A stretch of DNA of 9,838 nucleotides from Acidimicrobiia bacterium (GTDB lineage Bacteria > Actinomycetota > Acidimicrobiia > IMCC26256 > BP-133), in the NCBI GenBank assembly GCA_025923175.1, contig JAICGL010000106.1, forward strand, positions 1-9,838. The letters run 5' to 3'. A model generated the notes under the pieces. The model had not been told where the DNA came from. It ran no database searches and worked only from the letters and a program-made list of their open reading frames with translations. A program made the position numbers and the translations under genes. Of this stretch, positions 1 to 5,980 are shown in pieces. Position 1 is the stretch's first letter; each line of letters starts with the position of its first letter.

Positions 1-689
1 CCTTCGGGGGTCTGCACCCCGAACTGCGGGCCGTCGGGCGGCTCCTCGAACAACTCCAGGCGGTCGCCGTAGGCGCGCTGGAGCGCCAGGACGGACGCCC
101 CGACCGACACGCCGTTGGCGGTCGTGAGCGCCGGGCGGTTCCCGCCCCGGTCGGGTGTCGGACGGGTGGGGTCGTCGACCTGGTAGTCCCAGGTGAAGAA
201 GTGTCGGGTACCGGCCGTGCCCCGGGGGGTCGCCCCGTCGGAGAACAGCACCGTGAACCCCCGCCAGTTCACTCCCCGGACGACCGTGCCGGGACACGGC
301 CCGTACCGCGAAGACCCGGCGGCGGTCCAGCCACTGTCGCCGTCGGGTGGTCCCCACCGCAGCGTCAACCCGGCGAGGACCTGGTCGGGGTCGGCGCCGA
401 AGGTGAACGCCCCGATCCCGTCCCCCCGGAGGACCACCGCCGGGCCCTCGTCGTCCTCCGGGGCGGTGGTCGCCGTCGTCTCCGGCTCGCCCGGTGCTGC
501 CGGCGGCCCGCCGGTCGGCTGGCGGTCGAGACCGGCACTGGGCATGGTGGTGGGCTCTTGAGCCTGCTTCGCCCGCCCGGCCTCGCGCCGGTCGGCGACG
601 CGGAAGAGGACCGCCACCACCCCGGCGAAGGCGGCGATGATCACGATCGCCCCGACCAGGGGCGGGAGCCGGGGCGACCCCTCCGTCAG
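1..689 (-). CDS. membrane-anchored hypothetical protein, C-terminus beyond window, start uncertain
   Basis: I do not recognise this family. The minus-strand frame is open from 764 to the window edge. From a CTG at 689 it reads a short polar head (LTEGSPRLPPLVG), one hydrophobic segment at about residues 11-31 (AIVIIAAFAGVVAVLF), a basic stop-transfer stretch, then a Pro/Thr/Glu-rich linker to about residue 83. A globular region follows, beginning GDGIGAFTFGADPDQV, with a later similar-looking stretch, ANGVSVGASVLALQRAYG. This suggests a single-pass protein with its folded part outside the membrane. Codons are almost all G/C-ending, as expected for a real gene here. The start is unresolved: ATG 706 sits 8 nt after a TAGCAT box but its frame stops at 686-688. 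The first conventional start in the long frame is GTG 644, which would cut into the membrane segment. A lost base after ATG 706 or an unusual CTG start would explain this. Being a gene is fairly sure; function unknown. Confidence 0.6.
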   Translation of the reverse strand, partial: MTEGSPRLPPLVGAIVIIAAFAGVVAVLFRVADRREAGRAKQAQEPTTMPSAGLDRQPTGGPPAAPGEPETTATTAPEDDEGPAVVLRGDGIGAFTFGADPDQVLAGLTLRWGPPDGDSGWTAAGSSRYGPCPGTVVRGVNWRGFTVLFSDGATPRGTAGTRHFFTWDYQVDDPTRPTPDRGGNRPALTTANGVSVGASVLALQRAYGDRLELFEEPPDGPQFGVQTPE

Positions 690-714
690 CCGACCGCCTC
701 GTTCATGCCCCGGG

Positions 715-720
715 ATGCTA
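715..720 (-). promoter_or_regulatory. -10 box of the left hypothetical gene, leaderless type
   Basis: On the minus strand the hexamer TAGCAT (TAnnnT, actinobacterial sigma-70-like -10) is followed by 8 nt and then ATG at 706-704. That spacing puts the transcription start at or very near the A of the ATG. No clear -35 box is visible. The ATG opens only a six-codon frame, which matters for the start of the gene downstream. Confidence 0.4.
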
Positions 721-765
721 GGGCGTCGCGAGGGGGCCGCTGCCTGGAGCGGGGGGAGGCGACCC

Positions 766-771
766 TAAGAT
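766..771 (+). promoter_or_regulatory. -10 box of the exchanger gene, leaderless type
   Basis: TAAGAT lies 8 nt before the ATG at 780, so transcription would begin at about the start codon. No Shine-Dalgarno sequence could fit in the transcript, and the GGGGGGAGG run at 751-759 would lie upstream of the start site. No convincing -35 box is seen. It forms a divergent pair with the box at 715-720. Confidence 0.45.
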
Positions 772-779
772 GCGACCCC

Positions 780-2120
780 ATGGCCGAGGCCCCCCCGAGC
801 GCCGTCCTTGACCGGCGCCGCCGTCAGTACCGGTTCATGGCCGTTGCCGTGGCCGTGACCATCCCGGGATCGATCATCTCCCGGGCCCACACCGACATCT
901 CGTATCCCCTCCTCGCTCTGATCTTCGGGCTGGCGATCGTCGGGGCGGCCTTCATGCTGTCGTGGGCCGCCGAGGTGGCCCAGCTCGACATCTCCGCCGG
1001 CCTGGCCATCGCCGTGCTGGCGTTCATCGCCGTCCTGCCGGAGTACGCGGTCGACCTCGTGCTCGCGTTGGGCGGTGGTGAGGCGTACAAGGAGTTCGGG
1101 CCCGCCTGCCAGTCCGCCGCCGATATCGCCGCGGGGCGGGAGTCGGACTGCGCCCTCGCCCTGGCCAACATGACCGGCGCCAACCGGCTCCTCATCGGCC
1201 TGGGGTGGACGATGGTCGTCTTCATCGCCTGGCGGCGCTACAAGGCTCGCGGCCAGCAGATGAAGAGCGTCGAGCTCGAACGCACCCACGCCGTCGAGCT
1301 GTCCTACCTCTCGGTCGCCACCGTCTACTCGCTCACCCTCCCGCTCAAGAACTCGATCACGCTGATCGACTCGGTCGTCCTGGTCAGCCTGTTCGTGCTC
1401 TACATGGTCCGGATCTCGAAGGCCCCGGCCGAGGAACCGCACCTCGTCGGCCCGGCCGAGGCGTTGGGCCAGCTCGACAAGGTGAAGCGGCGGGCGGCGG
1501 TCATCGGGTTGTTCCTCTTCGCCGCGGTGGTGATCCTGTTGTGCGCCGAGGAGTTCGCCCACGCGCTCAAGGAGACCGGTGCCGACTTCGGGATCAGCGA
1601 GTTCTTCCTGATCCAGTGGCTGGCGCCTCTGGCGTCGGAGGCGCCGGAGCTGCTCATCGCCGGGCTGTACGCCTACCGGCTCAACACCAACGCCGGGCTC
1701 GGCACGCTCGTTTCATCCAAGGTCAACCAGTGGACGCTGCTGGTCGGCACACTGCCCATCGCCTTCGCCATCGCCTCCAGTTCGCTCGATGGACTCCCGA
1801 TCATCGCCCGGCAGCGGGAAGAGGTGTTCCTGACCGCCGCCCAGTCGTTGTTCGCGGTCGTGGTGCTCATCAACCTGTCGATGTCGCTGCGGGAAGCTTG
1901 GGTGCTGTTCAGCCTGTTCTGGGCCCAGTTCTTCGCCGGAGCGGTGGTGCCCGAGCAGCATCACGACACGGAGCTGATCCTGTTCGGTGTGATCTACATC
2001 GTCCTCGCCCTGATGGTCCTCGCGGGAAGCCGGCGCGAGGTTCCCCGGCTGCTCAAGGACGGGTTCCTGACCAAATACAGCGACCTGCTGGCGGCCGACC
2101 CACCACACCAGGGGCACTAA
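780..2120 (+). CDS. sodium/calcium exchanger-family (CaCA) membrane protein, divergent
   Basis: A 446-residue polytopic protein with roughly ten to twelve hydrophobic segments. Two inverted-repeat-like motifs match the alpha repeats of the Ca2+/cation antiporter superfamily (Na_Ca_ex). Alpha-1 has VLPEYAVDLVLAL (about 85-97) and ALANMTGANRLLIGLG (127-142). Alpha-2 has PLASEAPELLIAG (283-295) and GTLVSSKVNQWTLLVGTLP (308-326). Acidic E88 and E290 and polar N130 and N316 occupy positions where the family binds cations. Both motifs depart from the usual GTSLPE...GSNIFN, so the transported ion is not certain; cation/Na+ or cation/H+ exchange across the cytoplasmic membrane is likely. A hydrophilic stretch of about 28 residues containing C110 and C124 interrupts alpha-1. 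A charged cytoplasmic loop (about 213-238) joins the two halves. ATG 780 fits the leaderless promoter at 766-771, and the preceding open frame contains unrelated non-coding-like sequence. purF starts 17 bp downstream. Confidence 0.8.
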   Translation: MAEAPPSAVLDRRRRQYRFMAVAVAVTIPGSIISRAHTDISYPLLALIFGLAIVGAAFMLSWAAEVAQLDISAGLAIAVLAFIAVLPEYAVDLVLALGGGEAYKEFGPACQSAADIAAGRESDCALALANMTGANRLLIGLGWTMVVFIAWRRYKARGQQMKSVELERTHAVELSYLSVATVYSLTLPLKNSITLIDSVVLVSLFVLYMVRISKAPAEEPHLVGPAEALGQLDKVKRRAAVIGLFLFAAVVILLCAEEFAHALKETGADFGISEFFLIQWLAPLASEAPELLIAGLYAYRLNTNAGLGTLVSSKVNQWTLLVGTLPIAFAIASSSLDGLPIIARQREEVFLTAAQSLFAVVVLINLSMSLREAWVLFSLFWAQFFAGAVVPEQHHDTELILFGVIYIVLALMVLAGSRREVPRLLKDGFLTKYSDLLAADPPHQGH

Positions 2121-2124
2121 CCGC

Positions 2125-2130
2125 TAGATT
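2125..2130 (+). promoter_or_regulatory. -10 box of purF, leaderless type
   Basis: TAGATT lies in the 17-bp gap after the exchanger stop codon, 7 nt before the GTG at 2138. The layout is the same as before the exchanger gene, so purF can be transcribed on its own as a leaderless mRNA. No -35 consensus is evident. The gap is too short to hold a riboswitch leader. Confidence 0.4.
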
Positions 2131-2137
2131 CGGGGCA

Positions 2138-3586
2138 GTGGACGACCGTATCGGCGAAGCCTGCGGGGTATTCGGCGTCTATGCGCCGGGCCAGCCGGTC
2201 GCCAAGCTGACCTACTTCGGGCTCTTCGCTCTCCAGCACCGCGGCCAGGAATCAGCCGGCATCGCCGTGAGCGACGGCCAGACGATCACCGTGGTGAAGG
2301 ACATGGGCCTCGTCGCCCAGGTGTTCGATGAGCGCCGCCTGGCCCCGCTGGAGGGCCACCTCGCCATCGGCCAGGTCCGCTACTCCACCACTGGTAAGAG
2401 CACCTGGCGCAACGCCCAGCCCGTCTACCGGTCGACCGGCGACGCCGGCTTCGCCCTGGGCCATAACGGGAACCTGACGAACACGATCGAGCTCGCCGAG
2501 GAGCTCGGCCTCGATCTGAACACGATCGGGTCCGACTCCGACGTGATGGGCGAGCTGCTGGCCCGGGAGTACTCCGACGAACCCCGTTCCGACGGTCGCG
2601 ACCTCGAAGGACCGTTGGAGCAGGTGCTGCCCCGCCTGCGGGGCGCCTTCTCGCTCGTACTGATGGACGACGCCCGCCTCATCGGCGTGCGCGACCCCAA
2701 CGGCTTCCGGCCGCTCGTGCTCGGCCGGCTGGAGGGCGGCTGGGTGCTGGCCAGCGAGACGGCCGGCCTCGACATCGTCGGCGCCGTGCCCGTCCGGGAG
2801 ATCGAGCCGGCCGAAATGATCGTCATCGACGCCAGCGGTGTCCGCTCGAAGCGCTACGCCGAGCCCGACCCGAAGCTGTGCCTGTTCGAGTTCGTCTACT
2901 TCGCCCGGCCCGACTCGGAGCTCTACGGCCAGAACGTCCACGCCGCCCGGCAGCGGATGGGCGAGGAGCTGGCCCGCCAGGCGCCGGCCAAGGCCGACAT
3001 GGTCATGCCGGTCCCCGAGTCGGGTGTGCCGGCCGCTCAGGGCTTCGCGCGCGAGTCGGGCGTGCCCTACGGCGACGGGCTCGTCAAGAACCGCTACGTC
3101 GGCCGCACTTTCATCGCCCCGACCCAGCAGCTGCGGGGCATGGGTGTCCGCCTCAAGCTCAACCCGCTCGTGGAGAACATCGCCGGCAAACGGCTCGTCG
3201 TGGTCGACGACTCGATCGTGCGGGGCACGACGACCCGCCAGATCGTCCAGATGCTCCGCGAGGCGGGAGCCAGCGAGGTGCACCTGCGGGTCTCGTCGCC
3301 GCCGTATCGCTGGCCGTGCTTCTACGGCATGGACACCGGGCGGCGTTCCGAGCTCCTCGCTGCCGACATGTCGGTGGGCGAGATCCGCAACTACCTCGGG
3401 GCCGACTCGCTGGCCTACCTGGAGCTGCCCCGCCTGGTGGCGGCCACCGGAGCGTCGTCGACGGCGTTCTGTCATGCGTGCCTGACCGGCAAGTACCCGG
3501 TTCCGATCGTCGAGGAGCTGGCCGGCGAGCCGAACTCGCAGGACGGCGCACCCGACGCCACCGAACAGCCGCTTCGCAGCAGCTGA
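2138..3586 (+). CDS. purF: amidophosphoribosyltransferase (glutamine PRPP amidotransferase)
   Basis: Catalyses the committed step of de novo purine synthesis in the cytoplasm: PRPP + glutamine to 5-phosphoribosylamine. The 482-residue product has an N-terminal Ntn-hydrolase glutaminase domain and a C-terminal phosphoribosyltransferase domain. The nucleophile is C9 in EACGVFGVY, preceded by an eight-residue propeptide that family members of this type remove. Other glutaminase motifs are LQHRGQESAG (32-41), RYSTTG (81-86) and GHNGNL (108-113). The PRPP loop is VVVDDSIVRGTT (354-365). Cysteines C248, C394, C445 and C448 match the four 4Fe-4S ligands of the Bacillus-type enzyme, so this is the oxygen-sensitive, cluster-bearing class. 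GTG 2138 is chosen because it leaves the expected short propeptide and sits 7 nt after a TAGATT box. The polar last ~20 residues are a non-conserved tail. purM starts 4 bp downstream. Confidence 0.96.
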   Translation: MDDRIGEACGVFGVYAPGQPVAKLTYFGLFALQHRGQESAGIAVSDGQTITVVKDMGLVAQVFDERRLAPLEGHLAIGQVRYSTTGKSTWRNAQPVYRSTGDAGFALGHNGNLTNTIELAEELGLDLNTIGSDSDVMGELLAREYSDEPRSDGRDLEGPLEQVLPRLRGAFSLVLMDDARLIGVRDPNGFRPLVLGRLEGGWVLASETAGLDIVGAVPVREIEPAEMIVIDASGVRSKRYAEPDPKLCLFEFVYFARPDSELYGQNVHAARQRMGEELARQAPAKADMVMPVPESGVPAAQGFARESGVPYGDGLVKNRYVGRTFIAPTQQLRGMGVRLKLNPLVENIAGKRLVVVDDSIVRGTTTRQIVQMLREAGASEVHLRVSSPPYRWPCFYGMDTGRRSELLAADMSVGEIRNYLGADSLAYLELPRLVAATGASSTAFCHACLTGKYPVPIVEELAGEPNSQDGAPDATEQPLRSS

Positions 3587-3590
3587 GGTC

Positions 3591-4619
3591 TTGACCGACT
3601 ACCGCGCCGCCGGCGTCGACCTCGAGGCGGCCGAAGAAGCGGTCGAGCGGATCCGGGCCGTCGTGGCCTCGACCGCCCGGCCCGAGGTGGTGGGTGCCAT
3701 CGGCGGGTTCGGGGGGTTCTTCGCCCTCGACCCGGGCCGCTATCGCCAGCCGCTGCTCGTCTCGACGACCGACGGGGTGGGGACGAAGTCGGAGGTTGCC
3801 CGCCTCGTCGGCCGTTACGACACGATCGGGCTCGACTGCGTGGCCATGTCAGTCGACGACCTGGCGGTGTGCGGCGCCGAGCCGCTCTTCTTCCTCGACT
3901 ACGTCTCCGTCGGAAAGAACGACCCGGCGATGATTGAGGCGATCGTCACCGGTGTGGCGGCAGGCTGCAAGCAGGCGGGCTGCGCCCTCGTCGGCGGCGA
4001 GATCTCCGAACACGCCGGGGTCATGGAGCCAGGCCAGTTCGACCTGGTCGGTTTTGCCGTCGGTGTGGTCGAGGCGGACGGGCGGCTGCCGAAGGGTGTG
4101 AAGTCGGGCGACCGTGTGGTGGGGATCGCCAGCCCGGGGCTCCGGTCGAACGGCTACACGCTGGCCCGGAAGGTGCTGATCGAGCCCGGCAACCGCCCGC
4201 TCGACGAGCCGGCCTGGGCGGGCGCCGACGTGTCGCTGGGCGAGGAGCTGCTGCGCCCCAGCGTGATCTATTCGCCGGCCATGCGACGCCTGGCGGACGA
4301 CGTGGAGGTCCACGCCTTCGCCCATGTCACCGGCGGCGGCATCCCCGGCAACCTCAGCCGGGTCCTGCCGAGCGGGCTCGGAGCGGAGGTCCGGCGTGGG
4401 TCGTGGCCCGAGCCTCGCATCTTCGCCGTGGTGGCCGAGGCGGGCGGGGTGGATGACGAGGAGATGGCCCGGGTGTTCAACCTCGGTCTCGGGATGCTGG
4501 CGGTGGTCCCCGAGGGGGAGGTGCCTTCGGCGGTGGCGTCGCTGCGCTCCTCCGGTCATGCCGCCTACGAGGTGGGCCGCATCATCGACGGCGCCGGTGT
4601 GGCGGTCGTCGGCGGCTGA
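3591..4619 (+). CDS. purM: phosphoribosylformylglycinamidine cyclo-ligase (AIR synthetase)
   Basis: Performs the fifth step of purine synthesis: ATP-dependent ring closure of FGAM to aminoimidazole ribonucleotide. At 342 residues it is the normal family length. The N-terminal half carries LLVSTTDGVGTK (55-66), SVDDLAVCGAEPLFFLDY (87-104) and LVGGEISEHAG (133-143). The C-terminal half carries GLRSNGYTLAR (183-193) and AHVTGGGIPGNLSRVLP, all typical of PurM. The usual GGET/GGES is GGEI here, a small departure beside the conserved glutamate. The start is a TTG four bases after the purF stop, because the protein then begins TDYRAAGVDLEAAEEAVERI, matching the family's N-terminus; no ATG or GTG was found nearby in frame. 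The GAGG at 3585-3588 overlaps the purF stop and is only 2 nt from the TTG, so initiation probably depends on translational coupling to purF. Confidence 0.95.
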   Translation: MTDYRAAGVDLEAAEEAVERIRAVVASTARPEVVGAIGGFGGFFALDPGRYRQPLLVSTTDGVGTKSEVARLVGRYDTIGLDCVAMSVDDLAVCGAEPLFFLDYVSVGKNDPAMIEAIVTGVAAGCKQAGCALVGGEISEHAGVMEPGQFDLVGFAVGVVEADGRLPKGVKSGDRVVGIASPGLRSNGYTLARKVLIEPGNRPLDEPAWAGADVSLGEELLRPSVIYSPAMRRLADDVEVHAFAHVTGGGIPGNLSRVLPSGLGAEVRRGSWPEPRIFAVVAEAGGVDDEEMARVFNLGLGMLAVVPEGEVPSAVASLRSSGHAAYEVGRIIDGAGVAVVGG

Positions 4620-4626
4620 ACCCGCC

Positions 4627-4631
4627 GGAGG
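4627..4631 (+). promoter_or_regulatory. ribosome binding site of the receiver gene
   Basis: GGAGG in the 16-bp gap after the purM stop, 4 nt before ATG 4636. It is the clearest Shine-Dalgarno sequence on the plus strand of the window. It fixes the receiver start and argues that the gene is translated from the purF-purM transcript rather than from its own leaderless promoter. Confidence 0.55.
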
Positions 4632-4635
4632 CCGG

Positions 4636-4953
4636 ATGCCCCGCATCCTCGTCGTCGACGATCAGCCGGACTCGCTGCTCGCGGCCCGAGCGGCGCTCGT
4701 GGCCGCCGGGCACGTCTGCGTGCTGGCTGCCGACGGCGAACGGGCGCTGGAGTTGCTGACCGGCGGAGGCTTCGACGCGATCGTGCTCGATCCAACCATG
4801 CCGCTGCACGATGGCTGGCCCGTCATGGCAGCCTGCACCGTCCCCGTCGTCGTGCTGTCGAACGTGCCGGTGCCGGCCGCGTCTTCAGTGGTCCCGAAGC
4901 CCTTCCTCCCAGCCGACCTGGTGGCGGCGGTCGGCGCGGCGCTCGCTGGCTGA
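4636..4953 (+). CDS. compact stand-alone response-regulator receiver protein
   Basis: A 105-residue protein made of a single receiver (REC, CheY-like) domain with no output domain. It begins PRILVVDDQPDSLLAARAAL, with the acidic pair D8/D9. The probable phospho-acceptor is D52 in IVLDPTMPLHDGW. The switch Ser/Thr is S75 in VVVLSNVP, and the conserved lysine is K88 in VVPKPF followed by a final helix. All signalling residues are therefore present, but the protein is shorter than the usual ~120 residues. About 22 residues separate D52 from S75 and 12 separate S75 from K88, each several fewer than in CheY, so helices alpha-3 and alpha-4 must be short or lost. No histidine kinase lies in the window. 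The start is set by the GGAGG at 4627-4631. The gene follows purM by 16 bp and ends 16 bp before the convergent ABC ATPase gene. Its partner and role are unknown. Confidence 0.8.
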   Translation: MPRILVVDDQPDSLLAARAALVAAGHVCVLAADGERALELLTGGGFDAIVLDPTMPLHDGWPVMAACTVPVVVLSNVPVPAASSVVPKPFLPADLVAAVGAALAG

Positions 4954-4988
4954 CCGCCGCGAGCGTCTTTCAGGCCCGCGACGCGGTC
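4952..4988. terminator. possible stem-loop between convergent genes
   Basis: GACCGC (4952-4957) pairs with GCGGTC (4983-4988), and CGCG (4958-4961) with CGCG (4977-4980), leaving a 2-nt bulge and a 15-nt loop. It spans the stop codons of both converging genes and reads as a hairpin from either strand. There is no clear U-tract, and chance pairing is common at this GC content, so a terminator role is tentative. Confidence 0.2.
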
Positions 4989-5980
4989 CGGCACAGGTGG
5001 CAGGCGACGGTCACACCGGAGCTCGGGCCGCCGTCGGCGGGTGGTTCGAGGGCAGGGTCCTCACCGTCCGGGCCGCACAACGCGAACGCCTCGGGACAGC
5101 GGGGATGGAAGCGGCAGCCGCCGGGAACGTCGGTGGCGTCCGGCACCTCGCCGGGCAGGACGGGCCGGGCCCTGCCGGCGGCGGCCGGATCCACCCGGGG
5201 AACGGCTTGCAGCAGCGCTTGCGTGTAGGGGTGCCGGGGCTCGGCCAGCACCGTGGCGGCCGGGCCGATCTCGACCACCCGGCCGAGGTACATCACCGCC
5301 ACCCGGTCGCAGAGCAGCCGGGCGGTGGCGAGGTCATGGGTGATGAACACATACGTGAGCCCGAGATCCCGGCGCAGCCCTGCCATGAGGTCGAGCACCA
5401 GCGCCCGGACGCTCATGTCGAGCATGGCGACCGGCTCGTCGGCGACCACCAGGCTGGGTTCGGTGATCAGCGCCCGGGCGAGCACGATCCGCTGCTTCTG
5501 CCCGCCGGAGAGGTCGTCCGGATACCGGTCGAGAAACGCCTGCGCCGGCGTGATGCCCACTCGTTCCAGCATCGACGCTGCCCGGGCCCGGGCAGCGTCC
5601 CGGTCCGGCGCCAGACCCTGGATGAGCAGCGGGTGCGCCACTGCGTCGCCGATGGTCATCGCCGGGTTGAGCGCGGCGTGCGGGTCCTGGAAGACCGGCT
5701 GCATGCGCCGCCGCAGCGGCCGCAGCTCCCGCTCGCCGAGCCTGGTGATGTCCCGTCCCTCGAACTCGACCGTTCCCGCCGTCGGCGCGACGAGCCGCAG
5801 CATCGCCCGACCGAGCGTGGTCTTCCCGCTTCCGCTCTCCCCGACAAGCCCCAGCGTCTCGCCGGCGAACACCTCGACGGAGACGCCGTCCACGGCACGC
5901 ACCACGGCTTTACCTCCGCCGAAACCGCGCCGGATCGGAAAGTGCACCTGCAAGTCGCGGACCCGCACGAGCTCGGTCAC
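4970..5980 (-). CDS. peptide-type ABC transporter ATP-binding protein, DppF/OppF-like
   Basis: The second ATPase of a dipeptide/oligopeptide (possibly nickel or other solute) importer, acting on the inner face of the membrane. It has 336 residues. The Walker A motif is GESGSGKT (47-54), the Q-loop is at FQDP (97-100), the signature is LSGGQ (157-161), Walker B is LVVADEP (177-183) and the switch histidine is H215. After the ATPase core comes the oligopeptide-transporter C-terminal extension with PYTQALL (251-257) and FHPRCP (291-296). Cysteines C289, C295, C302 and C327 (C330 nearby) match the cluster-binding cysteines of peptide-importer ATPases. The GTG start at 5980 overlaps the upstream stop as GTGA, giving VTELVRVRDLQVHFP, a normal family N-terminus. 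It is last in the operon and ends tail-to-tail with the receiver gene. The substrate cannot be read from the sequence. Confidence 0.92.
   Translation of the reverse strand: MTELVRVRDLQVHFPIRRGFGGGKAVVRAVDGVSVEVFAGETLGLVGESGSGKTTLGRAMLRLVAPTAGTVEFEGRDITRLGERELRPLRRRMQPVFQDPHAALNPAMTIGDAVAHPLLIQGLAPDRDAARARAASMLERVGITPAQAFLDRYPDDLSGGQKQRIVLARALITEPSLVVADEPVAMLDMSVRALVLDLMAGLRRDLGLTYVFITHDLATARLLCDRVAVMYLGRVVEIGPAATVLAEPRHPYTQALLQAVPRVDPAAAGRARPVLPGEVPDATDVPGGCRFHPRCPEAFALCGPDGEDPALEPPADGGPSSGVTVACHLCRTASRA

Noticed and set aside
193..561. Plus-strand 122-codon frame opposite the left hypothetical gene
   Set aside because: The minus-strand frame here has better codon periodicity and a membrane segment, linker and folded region in order; the plus frame shows no motif.
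201..779. Upstream extension of the exchanger frame on the plus strand
   Set aside because: The sequence is Arg/Gly/Pro-rich and opposes the minus-strand hypothetical gene. The membrane protein begins naturally at ATG 780 after a promoter-like box.
1205..2137. Upstream extension of the purF frame
   Set aside because: It overlaps the exchanger gene out of frame. PurF needs only a short propeptide before C9, which GTG 2138 provides.
2252..3475. Long open frame of 407 codons on the minus strand opposite purF
   Set aside because: It mirrors a secure purF, has composition skewed to His/Arg/Asp/Gly with no recognisable motifs, and is expected from GC-rich codon use on the other strand.
3591..3596. 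TTGACC at the purM start as a -35 promoter box
   Set aside because: There is no matching -10 box at the right distance, and the TTG is required as the purM start codon. The resemblance is likely chance.
5409..5435. Atypical D-loop region (VAMLDMS) in the DppF-like ATPase as a sign of a degenerate site
   Set aside because: The LD core is kept, all other ATPase motifs are intact, and methionine-type variants here occur in this family as I recall it, so I do not treat it as degenerate.
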